Shown here piece after piece: positions 1 through 13,100 of a stretch of 64,000 nt of DNA (within the stretch, counting starts at the first letter, position 1; every line of letters starts with the position of its first letter). The stretch is from Mytilus galloprovincialis (lineage: Eukaryota > Mollusca > Bivalvia > Mytilida > Mytilidae). The translations under genes and the position numbers were made by a program. The notes beneath the pieces are model-generated. The model ran no database searches. It was not told where the DNA came from and saw only the letters and a program-made list of their open reading frames with translations. The stretch lies in contig NC_134851.1 of assembly GCF_965363235.1 (NCBI RefSeq), positions 38,406,321-38,470,320 on the forward strand, written 5' to 3'.

Positions 1-858
1 ATTATAATCCTAGTACTTTTGAACTATAATAGGTGTTGTAACTGTTTTATTATATCGAAGATATTTTGACTTATATTTGATTATTCACCGGCCCTGTTGA
101 TTTGGACGATAACATCCCAATTAATTCACACCTAAAAATCTTGTATTTGCCAATAGATGTACGAAGCGCTTTCCGTTTACAAAAAAAAAAAAAAAAAAAA
201 CACATAGAAGACAAAATAAAGGACAAAGTCAAAGTACAATTAGGAATCAAAGTTCTGAAGGTTATGCAAAAGAAATTTATATATAAGTTTTATTCGGTGT
301 TATGTATATGTTAGAAAAGTATTCATTTTTGTTAAAAAACAATAATTTGTTTATTTTGTAACATAATAAAACATAGACTGGGTCATGGAATATTGTCAGT
401 AATAAGTGCACATCTAGTTGACAAGTCGAATTTGACTATATAAACGTCTTGGTTCCATTAAATAGAGCTGCTCTGCGATTGGATACTTTTATCACAGAAT
501 TCATAAAGAGTATTAAGTGTGTTATGAGAGATCGATTACAGAAAAGTTTGCATTACTCGGGTTATCTAATCAGGTCAACTTTGAATATATACAATCAAGT
601 TTGTCTTACTTTGCCAACAAATTATTTCTGCCATCCAGGCTTAAAAGCAGTATTTTGAAATGAACAGAGAAATATGAAAAACAGAATGTTCACGTTATTT
701 CTAACAGCAAAGAATATTTAAGAAAAACAAAAGATTAAAAGACGAATTTATCAGTATCGACTCTATTCAAGTCGTTTCTTCTTTCCGCTACTTATAAAAT
801 GATGACCTACCTATGTGTAAGTTGCGCGAAATGTGTCATTTGCCATTTTTTCTTTCAG
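1..858. other. 5' flank or upstream intron of gene A, no gene recognised
   Basis: AT-rich sequence with no exon I can support. Gene A must have coding exons upstream of 859, because its first visible exon opens with a phase-1 splice acceptor. I found no small phase-1 exon here resembling the N-terminal exons of gene B, so the start of gene A is probably left of the window. A poly-A run lies at about 181-200. The stretch around 90-180 (ending GTACGAAGCGCTTTCC) resembles a repeat also seen near 58095. Confidence 0.5.
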
Positions 859-1131
859 ATATTGATGAAAAAATCCATAGGTTTTTCCTTGAGTTAATTA
901 CAACGCATGGCTTGAAATGGACTACATTTCTTGCTGACCTCGGGTTCAGATCAAAATTGTTGCTTAAATTGCCACAAGAAAAGAAAGATGATCATTTTTG
1001 TTATTATTTGGAGTATTGGCTTGCTACCGTTACATTTTTAGGACAAAACCCAGTTTCACATTTGTATAGAGCCCTTATAAAGTCTCAACACAAAGACCTC
1101 GTAGATGAACTCAAGCTCAAGTTTCCAAGTG
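859..1131 (+). CDS. Gene A exon: death domain
   Basis: 273 bp, 91 codons, bounded by TTTCAG and GTGAGA, phase 1 at both ends. The peptide carries a death-domain signature: KIHRFFLEL (helix 1), W-x-x-FLADLGF (helix 2), then YWLATV (helix 4/5 region) and YRALIKSQHKDLVDEL (helix 6). The tryptophan before FLADLG and the one before the L-x-x-AL-x-x-x-x-x-x-DL stretch sit where death domains of the MyD88 and FADD type have theirs. Against gene B exon 38921-39193, roughly 52 of 92 positions match by hand alignment. It could be another member of the death-fold superfamily, but a death domain fits best. Confidence 0.75.
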
Positions 1132-4100
1132 GTGAGAAGAAACCTACTTATTTTCAAACTTGTGCATTTCATGACTGACTCAATATTTATAAACAAAACA
1201 AAATTTATTTAAGTATGCATAAGAAAGCAATTCCAAAAATGATACAAACTAAAAACACAAATAAACTATTCTTTTGAAACTGACTTGAGCAGAAAAATTG
1301 AACAATGAAAACTGCTAAGTAATTAATTCACTAGACTATAATCAAGGAGACATGTTTTAAAGTAGTTGTCAAACTGATATGTACTTATAGTAAGGCAACT
1401 TTCTACAAAATACAATTGATCAAAAACAAGTAGTTATAAAACTAACTTAATCAGAAACTTAACATTGAAAATGGTTTATCTATTCAAAGTTACTGGACCT
1501 CGAACTAGGAACAGGACTTCATTATAGTTGTCAATCTAATAGGTACTAATAGTAATGCAACTTTTTGTAAAATATCGTTGATCTATAACATGTAGTTCCT
1601 ACAAAACCCTTAAAAATTGTTTGTTGGTAAAACTCGTGCTGATGCATATTTTCCCATCCAGTTTGCGTAAGGTATATACATTTCGAGGTGATAATGTATT
1701 CATATTGACACCAAGAGTGACCTTTTCCCACTAAAGATACCAGATTAAAGCATTTGATTCATCTATTAAAATGGCATTATTTTGAATGGCTTGAGTGTTT
1801 TTATATTTAAATTGTATTTTTAAGAGCCCGACAATGGTTTTTTTCAGGCATTCTTCATTATGAAACCACTTTTTATAAAAACTTGTGTATGTATACTTAC
1901 AAATGCCACTTAAAGTTCATGGTTCCAAGCGAATGATGATGAAACAAATATTATCATCCTAGAGATGTATGGGGATATGATAGGTCAAAGGACTCCATGT
2001 GGTAATAAAATATATTTAACATAGGGTGTCAAAAAAATATGGAGTTATTTACCATATATGGTTTATTAACATATGGAGTTAGTTTGGAATTACTTCCTTT
2101 AATTAACACCAAAAAAAAATCTGAAAAGTTTCAAAAGACAAAGAAATTGACTATAATTATTGAAGACTTAATCACTTAAATAGGCCACTAGTCTAAATAT
2201 CATATGTGAAGATAGTCGGTAAGATAAATTTGTTACACAGCATGCTAGTGGCCCAATACGGTATATATAGAATCAGTAAATTCCATAGGTGGATTCAAAT
2301 TTGTTACACAGCGTGCTAGTGGCCCAATACGGTATATATGGAATCAGTAAATTCCATAGGTGGATTCAAATTTGTTACACAGCATGATGGTGGCCCAATA
2401 CAGTATATATGGACTCAGTAAATTCCATAGGTGGATTCCAGCTTCGCTCTAACCATATATGGAATTTACTGAACCCATATATTTCGTATTCGTTCGCTTT
2501 CACACAATGTAACTTATATTGTATGCATCTCTAATAAATGTTTGACAGACTACTGTAGTCAACACGATAGTATTTAATGGCATTAGTCCATGAATACGAT
2601 TGATATATACAAACAATAAATGTACATGTAATTTTATATTCTTGTAGGTACTATAGGTTCAATATCTGATCAAGAGTTTGCAGATGTTGAAAGACATCTC
2701 TTGCACGTCAACAGTTTAAGCAACACTGCAAAGAAAATTAGTGAGTTTAGAAATAATAAAAATTTAACACCATAGACACAAAAAGCAGTCCGTTTTAATT
2801 CAGATATAATTACCCCCATCTTAATCATATCATATTATAAAACCTGCACACGATTTAATGCTGCCAATATCTTTTGATCAACTGAAACTTCATGATCACG
2901 ATTAAACAATAATGTTTTTTATTCAAATTAAAATAAATGATAAATATATATTGTAAATAGTAAGTATCAAAATAGCTGCACTCGGCACTATCAGTTAATC
3001 AAACAATATTATTTCCTTAAGGGGAGCCGACCGGTTTTGACATTCACGAAGAATTAATGCGTGTGGAGAGAGAAATTTGGAGAAATATAACTGATCGTAA
3101 GTATTATCTTACAATTATTTTGTAGTTATCGTTAATTATCTCGGGGGAGGGGGGCACTTCCTATATACAAGGTCATAGGACGTACCGCTGAAATGTGTGA
3201 ATATGTCTGGAAAACTAACAGAAATATATGATTAGGTCAATAAGTTCCCACAACTTCTTGGTCTGTCATCTTTCTTGGTGTTCCCGACTGTTTTTATCAA
3301 TCAATTTCTCTTTTTGCACTTTGGTATTTCACTCTTACATTTACACACCACATGAAAACAAAATAGTATGGGAAAAGGTTACATTTGTACCTACGCAATA
3401 TATGAAAAGATATATATTTTCAAAATATAAATTATATGAAAAGAGTGAGGTAACAACACCCTAGCGTCACTCCCTATCATTTAAGTATTGAAGTAGACCC
3501 CCACCCCACCCCCGAGTTAATAATAAATGTTGTATTTTTAACCAGGCCCAAAGGACCAAGTGAGCTTTTCTCATCACTTTGCGTCGGGCTTACGGCGTCC
3601 GGCGTCCGGCGTCCGGCGTCGTCGTCGTCGTCCGTCGGCGTTAACTTTTACAAAATTCTTTTCCTCTGAAACTACTGGGCCAAATTAAACCAAACTTGGC
3701 CACAACCATCATTGGGGTATTTAGTTTAAAAAATGTGTGGCGTGACCCGGACAAGCAACCAAGAAGGCCGCCATGGCTTAAAATAGAACATAGGGGTAAA
3801 ATGTAGATTTTGGCTTATAACTCTGAAACCAAAGCATTTAGAGCAAATCTGACATGAGGTAAAATTGTTTATCAAGTTAAAATCTATCTGCCCAGCAATT
3901 TTTAAATGAATCGGACAACCGGCTGTTGGGTTGCTGTCCCTGAATTGGTAATTTTAAGGAAATTTTGCTGTTTTTGGTTATTACCTTGGATATTATTATA
4001 GATAGAGATAAACTGTAATAGCAATAATGATCAGCAAAGTAAGATCTACGAATAAGTCAACATGACGAAAATGGTCAGTTGACCTCTTAAGGAGTTATTG

Positions 4101-7100
4101 CCCTTTAAAGTCAATGTTTAACAATTTTCATTAGTTTTTACAAAAAAAAATCCTCTGGAATTAAAGGGCCAAGTTCATTATAGATAGACAAAATTGTAAG
4201 TAGCAAGAATGTTCAGTAAAGTAAGATCTCGAAACACATCACCATCATCAAAACACAATTTTGTAATGAATCCATCTGACGATCTGTTTTTCTATGTTTG
4301 ATATGCATATATACCAAGGTGAGCGACACAGACTCTTAAGAGCCTCTAGTCTATACTATATGTACAAAGTTGAAGATCATTGAGGACCAATATTTCACGT
4401 TCCGATATTGTTGTTTCTCCGATTTCCTTATTCTTTTTTAAGGATAAGATATTTTTAACAGATAAAAATTGAATTATGCTATTGCTTATAGACTTCCTTA
4501 ATCTTATTTCGAATGTTTATTTTAAAATATATTAATATATATTTGTAGATGAGCTACAGGAAATAAAAGCGTATTTACGTAATAAAAAGAGAGAGAAATT
4601 TGGTAAAAAGGTACTTGAAGAGATAAAAACCTGTGTTGACCTCATGCAAAAGTTACATGAGACATGTTTGGTGCAGGAGAACAATTTCGGATTTCTAAAA
4701 GCAATTTTAAAATTTGTGAATCGAGAAGATCTAATACAAAAGATAACTGCATTGGAAGAGCGAATAAATGGACTACCAAAAGGTACAGTTTCAAACAATT
4801 TGTTATGATAATATTCACTTTATGAATTTAGTCATTCAGTCTAGACCAAACAAATAACACTATTATACTTTATGCCAACATACCAAATTTTGATTTGTTA
4901 AAACGAGGAAAATAATATACTACTAGTATATTCCATGGTAAATCCCCTATTACCCGTCATGGCGACGATTGATCAAGTGTGCACTTTATTGGATACTGGA
5001 ATTGTTGTTATGAAGAGACGTCATAGTTTATTACTTAAATTAGAAATTTAATTGACAGTTAAACAGAACCTTTGGTATGATAAATCAGAAAATACATAGC
5101 TGAGAAGGTGACAGAGCAGATTGTTACCCCTAGATAATATGTTGACAACCTTGGCTTCGCCTCGCTTGAAAAAGTTTTCAATCTGCTCTTTCGTCCTTTC
5201 AAAAGTCTGTTGTTAATATGATGACCTTGTCTTTATAATAAGATAATTGGAATACAAGGTTATTCTTCGTAATTGAGAGGCAAAAGATACTAAAGAGATA
5301 TTTAAACTCATATATCGAAAATAAACTGATAACGCCATGATTAAAAAAGAAAAAGATCAACACACAAACAATAATATACAAAACACAACATAGAAACCGG
5401 GGCGACTTCAGGTGCTTTTCAAGTGTAAGAAGATCCTGTTTCACATGTGTCACCCGTCGTGTTGCTGGGGTTCATAATAAGTATAATACGGTAGGTCAGA
5501 TTCGAGAAATAGGGTACGGGACTTAAGTTACGACATTTGAAACATATTCGCTAATATGAGGCAGGCATAACCTGTAAATGGGGACAAAGTGTGTATGTAT
5601 TATTTTTTTTTAAATTCAAACATGTTGATAAAAGAAACGTAAATACCGTAACGTTCCCGATTTTTGGTTCTGTTGTTAGGGATTTAGCTGTGACGTTCTT
5701 TAAGTTATGACGTCATATTCAATGTAAACAAAAGAAACGCTTTCGTCAGGAAACGTTTTTTTCATATCAAACAATTATTAAAAATGAATTTGTATTGAGT
5801 TCCAATCTTATATTTTACTAGACTGAATCGATAAATATATATTTTATTCAAAGTTTCATGCAAACAAGACCGGAAAAGGAAGTAGATTTCTGCGCGAACG
5901 GGAATTAGATCTGAAAAAAAAGTTACGATTTTGAGTTCATTAGTAGAATGAAAAATTCGGGAAATTTACCAGATTTTTTTTTTCTTATTGATTTTTCTAC
6001 CATAATTGGGGACTTTGTCCCCATATCATCTGTGAGATGGATATTCCAACGGTCAACCAACTTGAGATGGCGTCCGTAAAATTCACGAAGGGATGATCAC
6101 TACTTGAAACTCTTTGTTTAATGGCTTTCTTTGGACCCAACAAACCTTTATCAAGGAAAATCATGATAAAAAATACAAGCCCCGAAATTTTGTATCGACT
6201 AGAATATAAATACTCCGTATACAGGTTCTGCTGAAATGATGCTACATAGAAATGGGAAGCTATAATTGGGAAGCTGAAATCCTCTCATTTGTTGAAAAGT
6301 TTTGTTAACAACCGACCCTCACTTTCAATTTCTAGATGTAAATCAAGATATAAAAAAAGATTTAATTGGATCAGTGGCATCATTTATCTCAAGTTTGATG
6401 TGTTAGATTCGTTCAACATAGTCAACAAATTTTAAATAATTTACTGAAAGAACATCATTTATATGGCAAAAGTAAAGTTAAGATGGTATGGGAGTCTAAA
6501 ATAAAATGATCGAATTTGTTCATAGTTTGCCAAAACGTAGTATCTATTGATATATGTTTAAAACTTTAATAAAAATGATAGGTCACCGCGCATTTTCTCA
6601 AGCTATAGGTTGTGACAAAATGATACATTTTGTATGGACTATACAGGACACAACACCACTTTGTGATTAGAAACTAAACAAATTGATAGAATTGTAAAAT
6701 AAATTAAGAAAAAGCTTTCAGACAATGATTGGGCAATATCAAAAGGAAAGATAGGATCACCGTACGTTTTTTATATGATAAATAATATAATATTGAGATC
6801 CTGTAACATGTGCTTTTTTTAATAGGGAGCTATTATCATAACATCTACAGATGTTCTGCCTTGTTACTTGAATTATAATAATCATAATAAGTAAAGAATT
6901 TTATGATACTCAAAATCAAAACATTTATACCTTGAATTTGATACAATGAAACAATCGTAATTGTTTATACTATAGAAATAGGTATATAATAAGTTATCGT
7001 TATGTAAGCAGGAGAATACAGAATTTTACATCTTAGGATTTATGCATTATTTTGTTGTTAATTTTTTTTAAGATTTTTTTTTTAAGATTTTTTTTGGCTG

Positions 7101-10100
7101 TTTAAGAAATAAAATATATTACTCCAATATCAGCGTAAAGATTGTAGTATTATAAGTTTGTTTATTTGTTTATTATTATAGGAAACTGAGATCAAGCAAT
7201 GAATTGTAAAGATAGAATTGTTTTTAACATAATGTTAATTATGCTGAGGGAGTATAGAAACATTTGTAGTTATGTTCAGAACAGGACATAATTTAGTATT
7301 CTTAACACAATATTGAATTTAATTTGGCAGTTGTATGCTGTGCAATTATTTTTATTACATAATTGGGTTTCGTTACAAAGAAACATGAAGTCTTATTTCT
7401 TGTTTTTTTTTAATTTAGAGAATGAATTGATGGAAGTATCGGCTACAGGCTCAGCATTGAAATTAAAAATGAAAATAAAGCAGAATCTTGTATCCAAGAT
7501 TTCAAGTTCAACTAGAATCATAAAACAAAAAATTGTTGATAAGACTCAAGATTTACAGAAAATTGATCAAAGAGCAACTGAACTGACAAGCAAGTCTGAA
7601 TCATGCCGTCAGAAGATGGAAGAATGTGCTAAACAAAAAATGCAAATTGAAATTCAGATTAGAAATTTGCGGTCAGAAGCAGATGTTTTACAATGTTCAG
7701 AGAAGACTTTAGGAAGTGAATTTATTTCAATTCAAAAAGACAAAGACGCCCTAAAATATTTACACAAGAAGCAAGTAACTGAATTAGATAGTTTCAGAAA
7801 CAAATTGAAAAGGGAAAACGAATTACTAGTGATGCACAAGAAAGAATTAGAGAGTATGGAACATGAATTGAATAGTGTCGGTATGTTTAACATTAAAAAA
7901 CATTGTTAGAAACCAATTGGATATCAATATATATGAATTAGAGAGTGTTTCAATGCCAAAAGGGACATTCAAATTTATAAAGTAATAAAATTGAGAATGG
8001 AAATGGGGAATGTGCCAAAGAGACAACAACCCGACCTTAGAAAAAAACAACAGCAGAAGGTCACCAACAGGTCTTCAATGTAGCGAGAAATCCCCGCACC
8101 GGGAGGCGTTCTTCAACTGGCCCCTAAACAAATATATACTAGTTCAGTGATAATGAACGCCATTCTAATTTGCCTACACGAAACCAAAATAAGAAAAAGA
8201 CCATCAGACAAACAACAGTTCACAAACACAACATAAAAAACTAAGGTCTAATCAACACGAACCCTACCAAATACTCTTACTATAAGTATGAACAAAAAGG
8301 TGCCTTTAAAAGAGGAAATATAAGCTAGCCGAAATAGCCCCCTACCTGCGAAATTATTTTTAAAGCATATTAATTTTGAAATATGCGTCAAATTTTGAAT
8401 TACTGCTTCTAGTTGGATAGTTTTGAATAGTGAAACCCCGATATATAGACCAAAATTAGTTGGATTTTTAGAACCCTTTGATTTTGCATTGTTGTCATTA
8501 CAAGAATTTAACATACAATGCAGACATATGTTCCATGTTTCAATGGTTTTGCTGTTATATCCCAAAAATATATCTTTCTGCTCACAGATCAAGTCATATC
8601 ATTTGTATTTGAATTCAATTTTAAATTGCTAAATGCTTCCTTAAAATAATACCAGTTATATTAATCTCTTAATTAGTATACTGTTCATATTATTGTTTAA
8701 AGACAATGTTGTCTTTTTTTTAAACAATGTGATCGTAGCGGAACCGACAAAGACATAGTAAATCAAATAATAGAAGCGGTTCAATATGATTATATGGAAA
8801 GCCACTATAAAGTAAAAAACAGAAACTACAAAAAGCTGATAAAAAACACAGATAGGAATTAACGAGCACCGATAATGTTGACAACATATTAGATTTTAGA
8901 AATCATAGGGTTATAATATATAAAATTCATTTCAACTTGAAATGGTTAAAGAATGTGGTTTATTTTGCATTCATGTTGTATGTAACATTTCATTGTTTAT
9001 TTAATAGTTATTAATGGTGATAGTCCTGTCATTGGGAAAGCAGGTAGTGTGAAATAAATGCCAATTATCATCTTGAATTCAAATAGTATCAAGAATTGTC
9101 TTATCACTTTTCTATCATTCACAAGAAGAAAATCCTATTTAACATATACAAAATTAGCTTATTCATTGTTTTCTAAAAATTGTATGAACTTCAATGATCT
9201 TGATGGTTTAAGACAAATATTTTATTATTCAAATAAATTTAATCGTTTAAATGTCACCTTCATGAAGAAAACGTTGCCTTTGTTATGAAAAATAGGCTGA
9301 CCGAATATATTCCCTTACCTGCAAAAGTTGTTTTTAATATTTCAAATATGCGGCAAATTTTGAATTATTGGTATTGTAGTTGAACAATTTTAAATAATTA
9401 AGAACATTAAGAAAATTATACGGTTCTAAGAACTCTTTGACTGTAAAGTGGTCGTTCAAAATAGTCAACATAAAATGCAGAATAATGTTCCATGTTATCA
9501 TGAGCATATCTGAAAGATATATCTTCATTCTCAAGATTCTCAAGACAAATCATATTTGATTTATGTATTAAGATATTATAAGGTTATTGCATGAATATTA
9601 GGGAATATTGTCCCGAGTAGAATTTTATATTGCACGAGCTTGCGAGTGCAGTATATGTTCTACGAGGGACAATATTCCCCAATATTCACGCAATAACCCT
9701 TTTATTGTATAGCAATATGATATTTGAAAGTAAAAATTGGTTCAAACTAAGATTTTGTCGTTGATGACGTCATGAATTTTGAAGATTTATTGCACTAGTG
9801 CAATATTAGAATTTATTGCACGCTAAGTTTTAATTACTTTCTGTGGGCAATATTATATTGCTATGCAATAATACCAGTTATATCAAACTGTTGAAACAAT
9901 TAATGCTCATGTCACTGTTTAAAGATAATGTTATAAGATCAAACACTTTTTTATTGGTGTATAAACTTGACCAACTCATTCACAAACAAATGACAGTCCG
10001 TGGGACTTTTGTGTAATGTGTGGAAGACCTAGTTCAATATATAGACCTAATAATTGCTTTCGATTGGATTTGACTGGCGCATCAATAAAAAAAAAAAAAA

Positions 10101-13100
10101 AAAGAAACGTCAACATTGTTTATTGACCCGATAAATTCCATATTAGGACAATTAAACGCTGTGTAACGAATTAATCCTGATTTTGTTATATTACATATTA
10201 TTATATTCAAATTCAAAATTAGGACAATATCAACCAAATTTATTTTAGATATTTAACCTAAAACTGTGAAAAATTTAAAATATTAGGACTATATACTTCT
10301 GCTGTTGTTTTTTTCTATGGTCGGGTTGTTGTCTCTTTGGCACATTCCCCATTTCCATTCTCAATTTTATATAACAAATCATTTTTTTATTATTTTTATC
10401 AGGTCAATGGTATAAGGGAGATAATTCCAATTGACGTAATAAATAATGGAGATAATTCCAATTGCCGTTATAAATAAGGGAGATAATTGACGTAATAAAA
10501 AATTGTACTGAAATTTATTAGGACAATATCAGCCAATCAAATTGCGAGAAATTACTCTAAATTAGGATAAAAATTATAACAAAGATATGGTTGCAATTAT
10601 TATTGCGATTGTTAAACAAAGAATCAAAATTGCAAGATTTAAGATTTGAGACATGCTTTATATAAAAGCTATTACAATTTGGAATGCTGAATTTTATTTA
10701 AGCGAATTTCGAATGAATGTTTTGATTTTAGTGAAAACTATCCCGTCACAATTCTTCCATTTATAAAAACATTACGAAACTTGCTGAATTACAGTTTATT
10801 GAATTATTTTAGAAAAAGAAGGTACTAGTTATATAAAATTCTATTCACAAGACAAACATTTCTTCAATAACTTGATTATGACAAAAGACTTTGTAAAAAG
10901 CAAAAGCTACTGAATATAACATCAAACCCCGTTTAAGATGTAATTCTCTTTCCGTTCATTCGCAATAAGGTAACAAAAAACAAAATTACATGGGTTAAAA
11001 AAAAGAAGATCGGACTAAACGAACTCCTACTGTTTAGCCATATACCGGATTAATGTCAAAGCAATTGCTTGTAATTTGAAATGTGTATATAGTGTATTTT
11101 AATATATATTATATGTTATATTTCAATATTAATTTTATAGAGCATGTTGATTCCAAACCTGTTAATGAGAAACCAGGTTAGTGTTACAGTTATAACTTAA
11201 ATAGTTTTGAAATAAAATAGTTTGCCTAAATAGCGCATCAAGAATTGCACTATCAGTGTTACATCATAAAGAAAATCCTATAACATATCCAGATTGTATT
11301 TATTTCTTTTTTCTTTAATAATGGGAACTTCTGCAAATGTTTGCACCTTTCCTTAGTCAGGAATCTGATGTACAGTAGTTGTCGTTCGTTTATGTTATTT
11401 ATACCTGTTTCTCGTTTTTTTATATAGATTATACCGTTTGTTTTCCCGTTTTTATGGTTTTACACTAGTAATTTTGGGGCCCTTTATTTAGCTTATTGTT
11501 CGGTGAGAGCCAAGGCTCCGTGTTGAAGGCCGTACATTGACCTATAATGCTTTTCTTTTATAAATTGTTATTTGGATGGAGAGTTGTCTTATTGGCACTC
11601 ACATCACATCTTCCTATATCTATTCAGTACTAGACTTGACATGCTCATTGTTGCAAATGCTGCGACTGGGCGTCGTTACTGTGATGCATATTTGAACTGG
11701 TCAATTGCCAGAAGAAGAAATCAAACATATGTCTCTTTGATTTATATATCTTTTTTCAGATTATCAGTTTTTCACAACGTGATCCTTACAAAAATGCAAT
11801 AAAAATATCCAACTGAAAAAGTTAACAAAAGTTATAAAATGACAATGCAATGACCAAAAACAAAACCAAAAACACAACATTAACAGTTGGTATACAAAAC
11901 ACAAAATAAAAATATAGAACTAAGCAACACGAAAACCCGATGTGATCTCAGGTGTTCCGTATAAAATTGGCAGATGCAGAATGACTGTGAATGAGACATA
12001 CATGAGAAGCCTGTAATTCAGTGGTTGTCGTTTGCTTATGTGTTACATATTTGTTTTTCGTTCATTTTTTTATATATAAATAAGGCCGTTAGTTTTCTCG
12101 TTTGAATTGTTTTACATTGTCATATCGGGGCCTTTTATAGCTGACTATGCGGTATGGTCTTTGCTCATTGTTGAAGGCCATACGGTGACCTATAGTTGTT
12201 AATTTCAGTATTATTTTGGTCTATTGTGGACAGTTTTCTCATTGGCAATCATACCACTTCTTCTTTTTTATATCAACCCTCATTTTGAAATGACGGTGAT
12301 GTAAGCAATAGCTTGACTCTTAGTCTTACTAAGTTTGAATATTGATCTTTCTAGAAGAACACAATCAATTTCTATTGAAAATGTTAAAACAAATATTGTT
12401 ACATTTATTATAATTGCAATTGTTGAAAAAAACAATAAGTGCACGATTTCAGATTTAGGAAATTCTGCACATAAAAGCTTTTTAAATTTCAAATGCGATT
12501 GATATTAGCGAAACCTTTCAAGAAAACGATCTCCTTATTTCCATTTAAAAATATATTGTGATGGATTAATGTAAGAAATCAAAAAAAAAAAAAAAAACTG
12601 CGAATGCTCTTAGATCAGTAATTAGTTTCTTTTTGTTGTTAGGACATACAAGTACCCGACCACGTCCTCTCTGTGTTTTTGTTGGAAGTATTTCTATTTG
12701 TATCCATCAGATGAGTTAAGTCTTTTTCAACTGATTTGTATAGTTCGTTCTTATGTTGTACTGTTACACCAATGTCCCAGGTTAGGAGAGAGTTGGGATC
12801 CCGCTAACATGTTTAACCCCGCCACATTATGTATGAATGTGCCTATCCCAAGTCAGGAGCCTGTAATTAAGTGGTTATCGTGTGTTAATGTGTTACATAT
12901 TCGTTTTTCGTTTAATTTTTTAACATAAATTAGGCCGTTGGTTTTCTCGTTTGAATTGTTTTATATTTGTCATTTCGGGACTTTTTATAGCTGACTATGT
13001 GATTTGGTCTTTGCTCATTGTTGAAGCCGTACGGTGACCAATAGTTGTAAATATCTGTGTCATTTTGGTCTCTTTTTTGATAGTTGTCTTATTGGCAATT

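Noticed and set aside
4532-4798. 88-codon minus-strand open frame over the DED exon
   Set aside because: Antisense shadow; the + strand has splice sites, the DED motif and a paralog of the same length.
5199-5453. 84-codon minus-strand open frame with hydrophobic stretches
   Set aside because: It lies wholly in the 3' tail of a retroelement relic that recurs elsewhere without conserved coding.
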